Origin: Thamnaconus septentrionalis
Taxonomy: Eukaryota > Chordata > Actinopteri > Tetraodontiformes > Monacanthidae
Length of the DNA: 64,000 nucleotides
Assembly: GCA_009823395.1 (NCBI GenBank)
Contig: CM020505.1
Location: forward strand, 8,430,129-8,494,128
Direction: 5' to 3'
The notes beneath the pieces are model-generated. The model saw nothing but the letters and a program-made list of their open reading frames with translations. It was not told the origin of the DNA and searched no databases. The stretch's first letter is position 1. The number at the start of each line of letters is the position of its first letter. The position numbers and the translations under genes were made by a program. Below, piece by piece: positions 10,901-23,457 of the stretch.

Positions 10901-13900
10901 GCTAGCCTTCAACCATCTTGCCGCCCCGACTCTGGGCGCAGCTCTGCCTGTACAGTCTTCCACTTACCGCTCGGCCCAAGAGTCGGCTCCCCACCTCCTG
11001 CAGCCCCAGTTCAGCCTTCTGCCACCCACCTCCACCCTGCCTGCCGCTCACGGCGCCACGCAACCTTACGGTGCCACGGTTTTTTCAGGCTCCATCGAAA
11101 GAGCTCTCCAGCGAGAATGTAGTGTGATCAAACACCACCAGAGGCCTTCCGCTAGCATCTCCGCCTCGGAGCAGTTGCCGAGTTCAGAGCAACCCTTGCA
11201 CGGATACTTCAGCTCCGGCGGTGAGGTGGATGTGTCCTACCACCAGGACCCATCCCGTCAAGCCACAGCGTCCTGCGGCTCTTCCACAGGGGCCGCTGGT
11301 TCCTCCCAAGGGGCCTGTCATGCTCCGCTACCCAAAACAGACTCGGCGGCTCAAGGTTGCCCCCCTTCTACGTTGCCGGATGCGAAAGCATGTCCGGCCG
11401 AGCTCGCTCCCCTGCCTGCGGTGGCCGAAGAGGGCCACAGCCGATCTCCGGAGCGTTACCCTTCAGCGGGAGCGAAGCAGAATTCAGTGATTGCCAATCA
11501 GCAGCCGGCCCAGCTGTCCAGCCTCATGACCAGTAGCATCTCTCAAAGTTACATTACACCGTGCACCCAGTCGGTGACCTCCCGTGCTACTACGGATAGG
11601 CTGCCCCCCCTCTACAAGGCGATGCCCGGCCTCTCCAGCCAGCCTGACAACGTGGCAGCGGTAACACAGACTCTTTACTCCTCAAGCTCGGGACTGAGCC
11701 ACGAGCAGGAGCTCCAGTACAGAGCTCAGGTGCAGGGCTTGTGTCAGGGGACTCTCTCAGAAACATATAGCGTATCCCACCCTCAGGGTCCTTCGAATGT
11801 GTCTTTTACATCTCAGTCAGAGGGGCCGGCTTCGGTGTCTCAGCACCACAGCTACACGGCCGGGCAGCCTCTCAGCCAGTCCCTCGGCTCTTCCTACCCG
11901 ACCACTTGCGTGCACAGTCAGCCCGCGGCACAGAATTACGCTCTGACGCAGGCCTCGGTCGGAGGCAAACCCCACGACACGCTGTCCCAACTGCAGACTC
12001 AGCAGCACAAGTACGTCTTGGCCGCGCCGCTGCCCACCTACACGTCGGCCACGCAAGCCTTGCAGAACAACACGAAGCCGCCGTACGGCAAACAGAAACT
12101 CGAGGAGCTCCCTCTGCAGGAGATGGACTCTCAGAAGCACGTCTCGGCCGCCGACAGCAACAGCATGTCGGCTCACAACAACGTCATTTTCGTCGTCTCC
12201 AAAGCGGACGAGCAGCACAAAGCTCCGAGCGTCATCCGCAGCAATTCCCGCTCCGACGAGCCCTTCATGGGACTGGCTCACGAAAACACGCAACAGTTCA
12301 AGGGCGAAAGGATGGTTCCCATCGGCCAGCAGCCCTTCCACCTGAGCAGCGCCAACGGTCAGGACGCCGCCGCCACCGACATCGCCAACTCCAATAATTC
12401 AGCGCGACTCAGCCCCGAGCTCCCTCTCCAGCTCAAATCCACGGAGCCGCATCAACACGACCACCAGAGTCACGGTCAGCCGCGCAGCCAGGCCTCGTCA
12501 GCCAACACCCAGTTCATCACCGTGCCGAGCGCTCAGGTTCTTCTGGACCACAATCAGATGATTCTGGTCCAGCAGCCCCTCGTTCATCCGGGTCAAAACA
12601 CGTCAAAGGTGGTGTCGGCGCAAGGGATCCAACCAGTCCAGGACTTGGGCTCCGTTCACGTCCAGTATCTCACCATGGACAGAGAGCTGCTGGGTCCCGG
12701 TGTCGGCGTTACCCAGAACCAGCAGGGGACAATAGTTTCCCAACAGAACTCGGTGTGTCCCGATTCGTCCAAGCATCACATTTACAGCCAGTCGGCGAAT
12801 CAGCAGCCGGAAAATGCAAAGAACCACTTTTCTCTCAACTCCATTTGCTTCCCGGACTCCATGCTGCTGGCAGACGACAGGAGCATTCTGTCAAACGTCG
12901 ACGACATCCTGGCCGCCACGGTGGCCGCTTGCGGCGTCACCCCGCAGGATTTCGTGAAAGCCGCGTCCACGGCCGAGGCCGAGATGGCGATAATGGCGAG
13001 CCCGGTCGATTCCAAAGCGCACTTCCAGACGGTGGACATCAGACACATGTCGCCCAGTTTCTCACCAGCACAGCACCCGATCATGAGCAACACCAACTCC
13101 CACTCCATGACACTAAACGGAGTCCAGATGGCTGCAGACTGTCGGGGTCAGTCCGTTCACCACCACAGCAACAACGGGTCAGAGCTGGAGACGCACGGCA
13201 ACGGGGGAAGCCCCGAGGATGAGTACTGCCTGGCCGGACAAGCGGCGTACGACCCGTCGCATCTCCAGAATAGAATCAAAGGGAACGCAAAGTGCGTCAA
13301 GACCGAGGACGGCCTCGCTGAATGCCAAGTGGGCAACGACGACTTCCCCAAAAAGAAGGCGCGCACGAAGCCCCAGACGAAAGGTCCCGAGGAGGACGGT
13401 CGGCAGGCCAAAGCGGCCAAGCGCTGCGGGCCGGCCAAACGGCAGAATGCCAAGGGCGGCGACGCCAGCTCGCCCACCCCACCGCCGAGCACGTACGACG
13501 GCTGCCCCCAGCAGGAGAGGATCAGGCAGAAGATCCGAGAGGTGGAGGAGAAACAGCCGGAAGTGAAAACCGGCTTCATCGGCTCCTTCCTGGACTTCAT
13601 CAAGTCCGGCCCCAAACAGCAGTACTCGCCGAGTCCCACCAGGACGTTCAGCCGGCAGAAAAAGCCCTGCTCCTCGTCCAGGCCGGCGCCGTGCGCTTTG
13701 CCGACTCTGCCCCCCAAAGTGCAGACCCTGTCCGAGCTGTCGGGGCCCCAGCAGCATCCGCAGCAGGTTCTCTCCACGGTGAGCTCGCAGCAGAAACGTC
13801 TGGAGGAGGACTTGCAGAAGAACCTGGAGACGCTGCCGTCGTTCAGCTCAGACGAGGAGGAAAACACTGGGAAGAACCAAGCCCTTCGCAACAGCATCAG

Positions 13901-16900
13901 CTCGGCGCTCTCAGCCCTGGATGAGTCTTCAGACCGGAAAGCCAAGACAGGTAGTGACACTTTTGTAAGAAAAATGTTGATTTGCATTGCGGCAACACGG
14001 TCTCACAGCAAGAAGGTTGTGGGTTCGATCCTGGGCCTTTCTGTGTGGAGTTTGCATGTTCTCCCTGTGTCTGCGTGGGCTCTCTCCAGGTTCTCCAGCT
14101 TCCTGCCACAGTCCACAAACCTGCATGTGAGGAGAATTGGGAACTCAAAATTGTCCGTAGGTGTGTGTGTGAGAACGAATGGTTGTTTGTCTCTATGTGG
14201 CCCCATCGATGAAGTGGCAACTTGTCCAGGGTGTCACCCTGCCTTCCCCCTACGACAGCTGGGATTGGCTCTAATCTAACCCTAACGCCCTCAATAACCC
14301 GTCTGTGTTTCCAAACCTTCCTCAGACAACCAAGTGCCTGCTTCCACGCTGAAGCCCAACCAAGTTCCCACCATTCCATGCACTGTAACCAAGGCCTGCC
14401 TGCTGCAGGTCTTAGCACCTGTACAGGCGACAAGCGCCGTCCCTGCACTGAACGCGCTCCCCGAGAGACCAAAAGAGACCAAAGAGACCCCGCCCGACCA
14501 GTTGGCCGTGCAGCTGCCCAGCGTGGCCATGGAGGGGCTGACGGACGAGGAGCTGTCGGACAGCGGCGGCGAGGGAATGTACCGGGAGAGGGACGAGTTT
14601 GTGGTCAGGAACGAGGACATTGAAATTCTCAAGGTACAAAGGCCCTAAAGCTGACATACACTACCAATCAAAACTTTGGACACACCTTCTCATGCAGTTT
14701 TTTTTTCTTATCTTTACAACTTTCTACACTGCAGATAATACTGAAGACATCAAATATATGAGCAAAATAGAGAGAGAGAAAAACACGTTAAATAAATCTA
14801 AATATGCTTTTTATGAAAGGTGGTGTAACTGCTCATCATTTGCTCTATTATGTTTTGTATTACTAAACAGAAAAGAAATTGTTTAAAATATTATTTTTTA
14901 TTTTTTATTTTAATATTTTTTCAATTGTCATCTTACCGGTGACTGTTCTGAGACCTGTCGTGTTTGTCTTGGTGTGGTTTCATCTGCCAGGTGACAATGA
15001 AAGCAGGCAGCGAACCTCCAGCTATCTGGAAAGTCCAGAAGGCTCTGCTGCAGAAATTTGTGCCGGAACTGAGGGATGGAAAGAGAGTCTTCTCCGCCAC
15101 CAACAGCGTAAGTGAAAGCAGCTACACACACACACACACACACACACCCTCCCACACACACACGTTATGTCACCAGTGTTTTTTTTTTCATGACTCATGA
15201 TGTTTTTCTCCTTCGTAGTATCTCGGGTATTTCGGCGACGCCAAGTCCATGTACCAGAGGGTGTATGTGAAGTTCTTGGACACGGTAAACAAAAGGGAGT
15301 ACGTGCGAGTGTGCAGTCGGAAGCCGCGCTGCAAACCAATGAACTCTCTCAGGTGCTCGAGACCGTTTATGCGTTTCGTTTTGTTTTGTTATTGTCCCTA
15401 AATCTCAAACGCACGTCTTCAGCGCTCTGCCGTTGTTCTGCCCGCACAGGAGCGTTCAGATGAAAACATTGCTGGGCTTGACGGCCACGCCTTCCTCGGC
15501 CTCCCAGAGCCAAAAGCCTCGACCAAAACAGTCCAAGCCCAAAGCAGAGCCGCCGCCGAAAAAGAGGAAGAAATGGAAAGAGGAGTTTGCGGCCTCTGAA
15601 TCTTCTGCGGAAGAAGGTGGAGAAGAAGATGGTGAGGAAGCGTTTTGACTTTTGTGCTTCTCGGTCCGTTATTGAAGTCTCCTCCTAACATGATTGTGTC
15701 TCTCTCACACATTCTCAGACCTAAACCCCCCAGTGCCTTTTGCCTCCCGGTTGCTCAACACCAGGACCATGAAGGAGACATTCAGGAGCTTTGTGGAGCT
15801 TTTAATCAGCATTGCTTTAGACGAGGACGTGATGACGGCCCTCGAGAGGTCCAACGGTGAGTTTTCCCCACCGCTCTCTGTTGTGAGGTCGACTGTCGAC
15901 TGACGAGGTCACCGTGCAGAGAACTGAATGGTAACATTTGAAGACAAGGGCTGCTTGAGCAGGAGACTGGAACTGAGTGTGACATGCCGACACGTATTGT
16001 TTTCAGATGAGCTGTTGCTGCCTCATATGAAAAGAGTGGATGGGCTGATCACGGACAACAGGAAACGGTTGTTGCACAAACTGCACATAGGTCAGGTCTT
16101 AAAGGTGGGTGTGTCTCCGTTTCCCAATCCCAATTCCATTCCAGGAAATGTTGTTAAAAGCAAGTCAAAGATCCTCAACACAACTTCTGTATTTCAGTAA
16201 AAAGCAAAACAAGAAACCTAAATATCTGCTTTTGCATGTGGATTAAAGGGCAGCGTGGGCATGGGCTTATTGTTTTCAAGGCCACTGTCCTCATTGTCTC
16301 CCTCTCGTGTCCAGACGGCCCTCGACAACTTCCCTGAGATCTCGGTGGTGACTGAGCTGAAGAAGGATGGAGAGACACCAGCCTTCAAGGTGCGCCTGAG
16401 TGGGAAGGCCTACAACAAGAAAACCATGAAGCCCTGCAAGACGCCTCACAAAGCGCCACAGGTCAGACGAGATCCATCTGCGCTCTGCTGTATTACCAGC
16501 TTATTTCCAGGAGAGGGCGGTGTTTCTCGATTATTATTTTTTTTCTGCCATCGTGCTGAATTATTTATTATCCTGTGTCTTCTGTCTGTCCTGTTCCTTG
16601 TTAACAGAACGTAGTGTGAACTTGTAGAAATCATGTTCTTCTCCTTTGTTTCCTCTCTCAGCAGGAGTACACGGTGGACCAGCAGAGAACTCAGTGGTTC
16701 TCTCTGTATCACTCCCTGCAGCATTACAAGTATCACACGTACCTCATGTGTAAGGACGAGGTAAGACTGTGTTCAATCGCCACTAAGTCGGAATGGATGC
16801 TCCTTTAAAAGGAGGTTTACTGAAAGGGACAGTTTACACAGCGTTGCCCTTTTACCCACTTACCCCTGGCCATCATTTGAGTGGTGGCTCTGGTTTTATA

Positions 16901-17403
16901 GTGTAATCCACGCTACAGTCTCATGAAGATAAAGAATTCCACCCAGTGGAAAGCCTCTGTGGCCAAGTACGAACATAAGAAGAAACAACAGAGGATAAAC
17001 AAGCAGCATACTTCATGTATGGTGTCATCCAAGCGTACGGAAAAAGTGGCTGTTTTTCTGGAATCCCAGACATCAGGTGTTTTTATGCCATTTCAACTCC
17101 AATAGCATGTAAATATATAATAAACGTGCTTTGTGTGAGTTGTAAAGGGTGAAAATCAACATTGAGTAAACTCCTTTCACAGTTTGTTTTTGCTCATTTA
17201 TTTTTATTCCTCTACAACTCTACGATGCATCACAAGTTCCCTTCTGATCGTTTGCCCTCCAGATTGCGTCTCTGCGAGTGCAGACCGGAGAACTAGGCCA
17301 GGAGGAGACGGTGCAGAAGTGTCTGGAGAACGGAGCCTGGGTGGAGGGACTGTTTGATCGCTTCGGAGAGCTAATCAATCAAGTGCAGCAGGCCTGCGGA
17401 TGA
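7937..17403 (+). CDS. qser1: Glutamine- and serine-rich protein 1
   Basis: QSER1 is a large nuclear chromatin protein. In human cells it cooperates with TET1 to keep DNMT3 methylation off bivalent promoters. Thirteen coding exons join in phase: 7937-8046, 10164-10267, 10425-10562, 10660-13950, 14326-14633, 14991-15107, 15219-15352, 15450-15631, 15719-15856, 16007-16104, 16315-16461, 16662-16760, 17263-17403. The sum is 5,007 nt, or 1,668 residues (human about 1,735). The N-terminus [20 protein letters not shown] joins across intron 1 to [19 protein letters not shown], matching QSER1 and its paralogue PRR12. The 3.3-kb exon 4 is Q/S/H-rich low complexity, with a basic, possibly nuclear-localising segment [13 protein letters not shown]. 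The conserved C-terminal region, the DUF4211 area, runs from exon 8 to the stop (e.g. [37 protein letters not shown]). Two adjacent ATGs (7937, 7940) could both start. Synteny supports QSER1 over PRR12. Confidence 0.95.
13989..14290 (+). mobile_element. tRNA-like SINE copy A, in QSER1 intron 4
   Basis: The copy contains a good RNA polymerase III B box, ggttcgatcc (14022-14031), preceded by 'agcaagaaggttgtg' and followed by 'tttctgtgtggagtttgcatgt', all shared with a second copy near 27205. The A-box half is truncated. The 3' part includes 'cagctgggattggctctaat', common in fish copies of this family. It begins about 40 bp past the exon 4 donor. Confidence 0.7.
14657..14830 (+). mobile_element. 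Partial Tc1-like MITE, in QSER1 intron 5
   Basis: The piece begins with a terminal repeat reading tacactaccaatcaaaact and then 'ttggacacaccttct'. It matches the left half of a fuller copy at 27637-27960 as far as 'tatgctttttatgaaaggtgg'. No right terminal repeat is visible, so this copy is truncated or diverged. It has no coding capacity. Confidence 0.6.
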
Positions 17404-17910
17404 TTCAGCCTCAGCTTTGGTTTGAAAGGAGAGAAAAAAAACGAAACAAAAGAGGAACAGAGTTGAACACCAACCGACGGAATGCCACCAGCTCGGAGCG
17501 GCGGCAGAGAACGAACGGAGAGGGCGAGTTCCCCCGATCGGCCACGGGAAGATTTTAATCAGGGACCTCCTGGAGGAGGCTCGGAGGCCGAAGAGCAGGA
17601 CACTGGTGGCGAAGGAGGGAATTGATCAAGAGTCGGGGAGGAGGGGAAGAGACTTTCAGGGAGGGCATGATTTAGAAGACCTCCTCTTTATAGGACGCCA
17701 ACTCTTTGTAGGTTTTATAGGTACAATCTCACACTTTGTGGGCGTTTTCATAGGTTTTTTTTATAAATTGTTTTTATTTTTGTAGTTGAACGACAGATCA
17801 TGAGCAGCGAGTTATGCACTAGATAGAAAGCAATCAGCGTAGGGTGTAGGGCACAGCACATTAAAAGAAAGCAAAAATATGTTTAGGACAAGCTTTAACG
17901 TCCATCATCT

Positions 17911-17916
17911 AATAAA
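17911..17916 (+). terminator. Candidate QSER1 polyadenylation signal
   Basis: This AATAAA lies 508 bp after the QSER1 stop. Others lie at 18507-18512 and 18736-18741, so alternative 3' ends are possible. The downstream ones would place a CTG/GTG repeat in or next to the 3' UTR. Confidence 0.45.
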
Positions 17917-18584
17917 TAGTCTCATACACAGAAATACTGATTTATTGTAAAAAAAAAACAAAAAAAACAAATATCGCCCTATATATAAATATATATATAT
18001 AAGATATATATCTGTAGCTCTATACTGTTTGTAAACCCTTTTGCATCAGAGAACCAACTTAAATATAATGTACATTTTGTATAAAGGCGTTGGTAGTCAC
18101 GAGAGGGCAGCAACTCTCGCAAAGAGGAGGCAAGTTGCTGCACGGCGTCCGTGTTGCTCTCGAGCTCTTTGGCCTCAAGCGACACTTTCGTGGCAGATGC
18201 AAGTCGGCGTGACCCCGGTAGGGCCGTCACGCCGGTCTGTCTGCCAGTTATCATTACCTTGACTTATCTAAAGGTAGAAAGAGAAAATAAGCTAAAGTCG
18301 TCTCTGTACCCCTCGACACGCAACAGGCGGCGTCTTATGACAAATAAGAGGTATTTTTATTGATTTATTGACAAAAGTAAATATTTCTGTGCTCTTGTTC
18401 ATTACGGTTTTCGGGGGATACTGTAGTTTTCCTAAAAGTCTTTATAAGTGAACGACCAGTTTTATGCCATCTACAACACTCGTGTTCTTTACAGATGCAG
18501 TTTGTAAATAAAGTGCTGCATGTCTTCAGTCTGGGAGTTTTGTCGTCGGTGACCCAGGCGATCCGAGGCCTGTGTTGATGCGTG

Positions 18585-18625
18585 CTGCTGCTGCTGCTGC
18601 TGCTGCTGGTGGTGGTGGTGGTGCA
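18585..18625 (+). repeat. (CTG)8 followed by (GTG)n trinucleotide repeat
   Basis: Eight perfect CTG units at 18585-18608 run into a GTG/TGG tract. The repeat lies in the QSER1 3' UTR or just downstream, depending on which poly(A) signal is used. Antisense frames through it (poly-H, poly-Q) are not supported as genes. Confidence 0.85.
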
Positions 18626-18749
18626 CAGCTTCAGACGTGCCAAGATGCTCGCCCACCATGCTCTCATGACCCAACTATTCACTGCGCAGGAGGCGGCTGA
18701 CTTAGCGTTGTCCGAGGGGGTCTCGGAGCCTGTTGAATAAAATATAATT

Positions 18750-20975
18750 GTCCCGAACCACAATGCAAAAAATTACTGCCGACCTCCCCCTCACTCCCCT
18801 CCTCCTGCACCTCCCCCAGACAAAAGTGTCTCTGTGCCTGCAGAAAGGCACCACTGTCCTCTGTCCTTTCGGAGCCGAGCAGGACGCCCAGCCGGGCGGG
18901 CGTTTGGGATTCCAGCACAGACGCCGATTGGAAGGGAATCGTACCAAATGTCTGCTCTCCAGATGAAAAGAAAGGACATGAATTTTTAATGCGCGGCGGC
19001 GCTGTTGCGCGTGTAGGGAGGCGGGAGTCGGGAGGACCCTGAAGGCAGCGTGACAACGTCGGAAGGGCCGAGCGACTCTGGCGAACACGTGTTGTTGGAT
19101 CAGATTGCGCAATAATGTCACAATAATTTAGCATGTTGCGCAACAATTGGATCGGACGAGCAGCTAAGTGTGTGAAAGCCAGCGCAGTGCTTTTAGGGCG
19201 CGTTCACAGCCGGTAGACTTGACCCCCAAAAATCTAGTTTCTATTACTGGTGTGAACTCGGCCAGTCTGTGTTAATGTGTGGTAATAATACCAACTCCCA
19301 TTGTGTGTTTATGTGCAGAACAGAAACTGGTCAACTTTGCAAAACATTTTCAGTGTATTGATTTAGTTTCCCGTGCTATTTCATGGTTTTGCTTTTGCAC
19401 GAGTGGAATTTTTAAAGGTTCATGAATTAACGATTAAATTGCACACTGCTAAACTTTCTATAAGCAGCCTGTGATCAAAGGCTGTTGTCAGGCACATTCC
19501 TGCACTTGTTTAAAGTCAACCTTTGGACAGACGCAGACCCGACTGCTCTATCAACCTATAACTGCTTCACTGTTTGCCTTCATCCAATTGTTTTTTGTCC
19601 ATGTTTTACCATCAGACACACGTTTTTATTGTGACTAAAATTTGGGATTATTTCCCTCCTGCTTGAAAACTTTTTCTTTTGCTGTCTTTCACTCTGTTGT
19701 TTTGCATTTTAGTGCTGTTCTGCAAATGTTACCAAATCATTCAATAGCCACCTCTCCTCATTCCTCATTCCACCTCCTTGGGGAATTCCTTTCGATATCT
19801 GTCAACCAACTTGTCTGTCCGGTAACATGATGAGGAAACAGTCCAAAAAAAAAAGAAAGAAGAAGAACTCTAACTTACCCGAATTCAGTCTGTTTATCCG
19901 TCTCCCTGCATTCCGGCTTGTCTCGACAGCCTGACCTAGACTGCAGGCCGGCAACCTGGACCTGTAGTTTCACCTTCAGGCGTTCAGCTCTCTGGGAAGA
20001 CGAGTCCTGTGTTTGGACATGAAGGCCGCGAGAACAAAGAAACCGATCGACAACAGGGACGAGACACGGTGAGTACGTAGACACACAAAGCCCAGTCTTA
20101 TTGTCACCGTCTTTGATGTCACTGGCTGCTGCTTACGACCGTGAATCATAATAATAGTTTCAAAAAAATCTCTTCAGTTGTGGTTTTAGTGGCTTGTACT
20201 GAACAGCAACCTCTAATCACTGATAGAACAACTGCACTGTTTTATTGATGGCTTGACTGTGGGATTTGAGAGCAGCGAAATCCTCCATTCAACAAAAAGT
20301 CACTGCCATCCCAGCTTAAAGGTGTTTCAGTGTTTGCACACCAGGGAACGGCATCCACTCATAATTCCAGCCGTCTGATATGAATGTTTTATTAGTCATG
20401 ATGCAAACATTGCATATCTGAGAGGGAAAAAAAAGTGTGAAAGCCTCTCGCGCCCCAAAAAAGGAAGTGCATTTGGAAGCTTTTAGACAAAATTAAAAAA
20501 AAAAAAAAAAATAAAAAAAGGGCAGCAAAGGTCACTGATCGGCACCAGACTTCAGGAAAGCCAGTCAGCTTCTCTGTGTCATCCTGATAAATAAGGGAGA
20601 AATGAATGGATGGATGGATGGATGGATGGGGGGGTTGGATGGCCCACCAAATCACATCCCAAATCACATCCAGCCCCAGGCCACTGAATGATCACATTGT
20701 CCCGCTGAACGACTCGACCGCACAAAGCCACATCTCGGCCTGGCGACTGAAAACACCCTCCCCACCCGACTCGTGTTTACGAATGCACCGCGTCATCGCT
20801 CATTCAGGACCATAGATGAGATTTTTCCCCACACAAAAGAGGTGGAGAGGAGAGTAAACAAACCGGTTTGATTACTTTTGTGTCTCGCTCACTCGCTCAG
20901 TCTCGGTGTGTGTTGCTGCGGTGTCCGCTTACCTCCTTTCCACTGTCAGGTTCCACCTTTGGAGATCATTGCCTC

Positions 20976-21030
<55 letters not shown>

Positions 21031-21720
21031 AAATCTGTCCCCACTACAGCTCAGGTGTTTTATGTTCATTTGGATGATGACAATAATAACCTTAGTTGTG
21101 TGAAAATAATGCATCTGAGCAAAGTGATGATCCCTCGCCCTGATGATTGACAGGTGAAGAGGCTTTCCTAGAATCATCGTTCGAACCATCCCCACTCTCG
21201 TCCCCGGTGCAGGTGAAAGGCCTGCAGCTCTTGATCGAACCGCGTTACATTCCACCGCTGACTTGACTTGACTTGACTTGGCACATAATGCCGAGGCTTG
21301 ATGAGGGACTTGACATGTGTGCAAAGTCTTGATTGCATTACAGCTGACTGAGGGCCTCACGTGATTAGCGGGAGATGGGGGAGATACTGTAAATGACGGG
21401 TGAGGAGAAGTCAGGGGTCGATTCCCCTCCTGCTGTATTGGGTGCCGAGTGTAAAAGTTCAACTACACAAAAAACATATAGGCTATTTTTAAGCTAAATG
21501 TAAATGTTAAATCTAAATGTAAGTGAGAAAACTAAGCTATATGTGAAGGGAAAAATTGTTGGAAATGTGCTAAATGTTCAAATGATGGCTAGAATTTCTA
21601 GCTGATATTCAGAAATGTGTGGAGTTCAACTACACATTTCTAGCCTAGAAATGTGTAGTTGACTCTTACATTCGGCAGTCCATCCATCCGTACCTGCTGC
21701 CTCGTATTCCAGTTTTACTT
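18750..21720. other. Intergenic spacer downstream of QSER1
   Basis: No exon of TCP11L1 or any other recognised gene was found here. Contents are simple repeats and low-information sequence: a GGAT tetranucleotide run at about 20602-20630, a compound (GT)n(GA)n at 20979-21031, a short (CTTGA)n run at about 21262-21282, and a 16-bp inverted repeat at 21627-21661. Confidence 0.5.
20979..21031 (+). repeat. Compound (GT)16(GA)10 microsatellite
   Basis: A perfect GT run passes directly into a GA run, then 'aaatctgtcc'. It is intergenic, and overlapping low-complexity frames on both strands are artefacts of the repeat. Confidence 0.95.
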
Positions 21721-21729
21721 CAAAGGGAG

Positions 21730-22960
21730 CTTTTGCCCGAAGAAATCCTTTCGGAGAGATGCTCGTTGTCGCGTTGGGTTCCGGGCGGGCGGGCGGGCGG
21801 TGATTGGGTCATGAATAAGGCATCGCGGTGGGCGGGGACAGTTTCGGTTTTTCTGGAGTTGCCGGCGCTGAGCGACAGACGGATAAAGTCAAGACAGAGA
21901 ACTCGGCGTGCATGGCTCCGCTCACTCTCACCTGAGGAAGTTCGTGTTGAGGCCAGCCGACACCAGGTAGGAGCCTCGGGACTGTGCAAGACCGGCTCGG
22001 GTCGCTCTGTCTCTATCACTGCGCTTCTGACTGATTCAGTTCCGTTGGCTTAATACAGATGTTATTAACTTTGCCTGTTGCTGCTATTGTTTTGTAAATG
22101 TGTAATTACAACGAGCCACATATTCGGGACGGACCGGGTGTGTTTGGTGCTATTTCATCTGTATTTTTTTTTTTATTTAATCATGTTTCCGTATGTATGT
22201 ATTTTGAAAACGACACTTGCATGTCAGTTGTTTCCAGTGAAGCGGACGCCGTTTGTCTTCGCCAGCTGTGTTAAAGCGCAGTAAACCGGTCAAACATCGA
22301 ACGTCTCCTTCTAACATTTCACCGCCTTTTTTCCGCCCGACTTTTGCTGCTCACTGTGCGGACTCAGCAGCCGCTGTGTGCGGTAGAAACAGGTGAGACG
22401 GGCGAAAGCCCGCACGGCGCGCAGGAAATGAAGGCTAAACGGGTAAATGCGGGCCACGGATCCGCGTGTTTACTATTGACACCGTGCGTCCCGAGGGCTT
22501 GATCGCTTAATCTCACTTGTCTTCGCGTGCCATGCACGAATGAGGCTCCGTGCCACGGGCTTTCTCAGCCACCTGCTGCTCCCCTGGTGCAGGCGTTTTA
22601 CTTTTTTGTTTGTTTGTTTATTTGTTTGTTTTGCACGGGGCTCCCTCATTGTGATTGGTGCAGGAACCCCCCCACCACCACCCCCTTAAAAACAAAACAA
22701 AACAAACAAAGCAATGCCACTTGGAGCAGCTCATCGGGGAATAGCCGCTTCCATCCCCCCGGTGCGCGCGCCAACGCTCCCTTTGCGCTTATTTACCTGC
22801 ACCGGTGTGTGCAAACACACGGACGGCGCGCCGTTGCCCCTCGCTGCTGTCGCATGTGCAAAAAAAAAAAACCTGCGCTCTGACCTCAGCCTGGCGCAAA
22901 CAACACGACGTGACAGAGCGCCACCGCATGACTGCGACCCTCGGCTCACCCCCCCCCCCC
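21730..22960 (+). promoter_or_regulatory. GC-rich island, candidate DEPDC7 promoter and 5' UTR exon
   Basis: The first coding exon of DEPDC7 is preceded by a convincing splice acceptor (ag at 25287-25288), so an upstream exon must exist. This is the nearest CpG-rich stretch upstream. It has GC-box runs at about 21783-21802 and 21828-21837, an ATTGG (reverse CCAAT) at about 21804, and two good donors, caccag/gtagga (exon end 21966) and aaacag/gtgaga (exon end 22392). Either could end a non-coding first exon. The assignment is inferred from position and composition only. Confidence 0.4.
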
Positions 22961-23140
22961 ACAACTCTGTCTGTCTCCCCTCCCTGCCTTTTTAAACAAG
23001 CGTCCATGGGAATTGATGGCGATGAGATCCGGATTAAAAGTCTGTTGTGGTAATCCAGGGACTCCTGATGGGATCTTCCAGATGGTCACTCCCCCCCCCC
23101 CCGCTAAATCAAGGAGCTGTATTTACTATGCATTCTAGAG

Positions 23141-23457
23141 CAGGGGTGGGCAAACTTTTTACTGGTGGGCCACAATGGGTTCTAAAATTTGATAGAGGGG
23201 GCCGGAGCAGCAGCAGATGGATGGAGTGTTTTGGTGACTGGGCTATGTAGAACACATGTTTTAATGTCTATTGAAAATGAACAAAAGCTTTGAAGCTCCA
23301 CAGTATTTAACTTTTTTTTTTTAATTGCTCTTAAAACACATGGATGAAATACATCTATTTTATTACTTGTTTATTATTATATAATTTCTCTAATTTTGGC
23401 GGGCCGGATTAAAAAGCTTATGGATATGGCGCCCGGGCCATAGTTTGCCCATGCCTG
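23141..23457. mobile_element. hAT-type MITE with 8-bp target duplication
   Basis: Termini are CAGGGGTGGGCAAACT and AGTTTGCCCATGCCTG, near-perfect inverted repeats. The flanking 8-mers are ttctagag (23133-23140) and ttctagaa (23458-23465), a 7/8 match. The 317-bp interior has no transposase frame. A related 3' end lies at about 55926-55988. The termini are of the hAT type widespread in vertebrates. Confidence 0.8.

Noticed and set aside
11817..12397. Long overlapping frames on both strands within QSER1 exon 4
   Set aside because: They are explained by the low-complexity coding sequence of QSER1 itself and have no splice or family support.
13157..13987. 276-codon antisense frame opposite the large QSER1 exon
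   Set aside because: It is a shadow of GC-rich, codon-biased QSER1 exon 4. The sense strand gives the recognised protein, and the antisense reading resembles no family.
18365..18763. Antisense frame with poly-Ser/His/Gln downstream of QSER1
   Set aside because: It derives from the CTG/GTG repeat in the 3' UTR region, with no recognisable domain.
20602..20636. GGAT tetranucleotide run considered as a functional repeat
   Set aside because: It is a short common microsatellite in intergenic DNA with nothing else to support a role.
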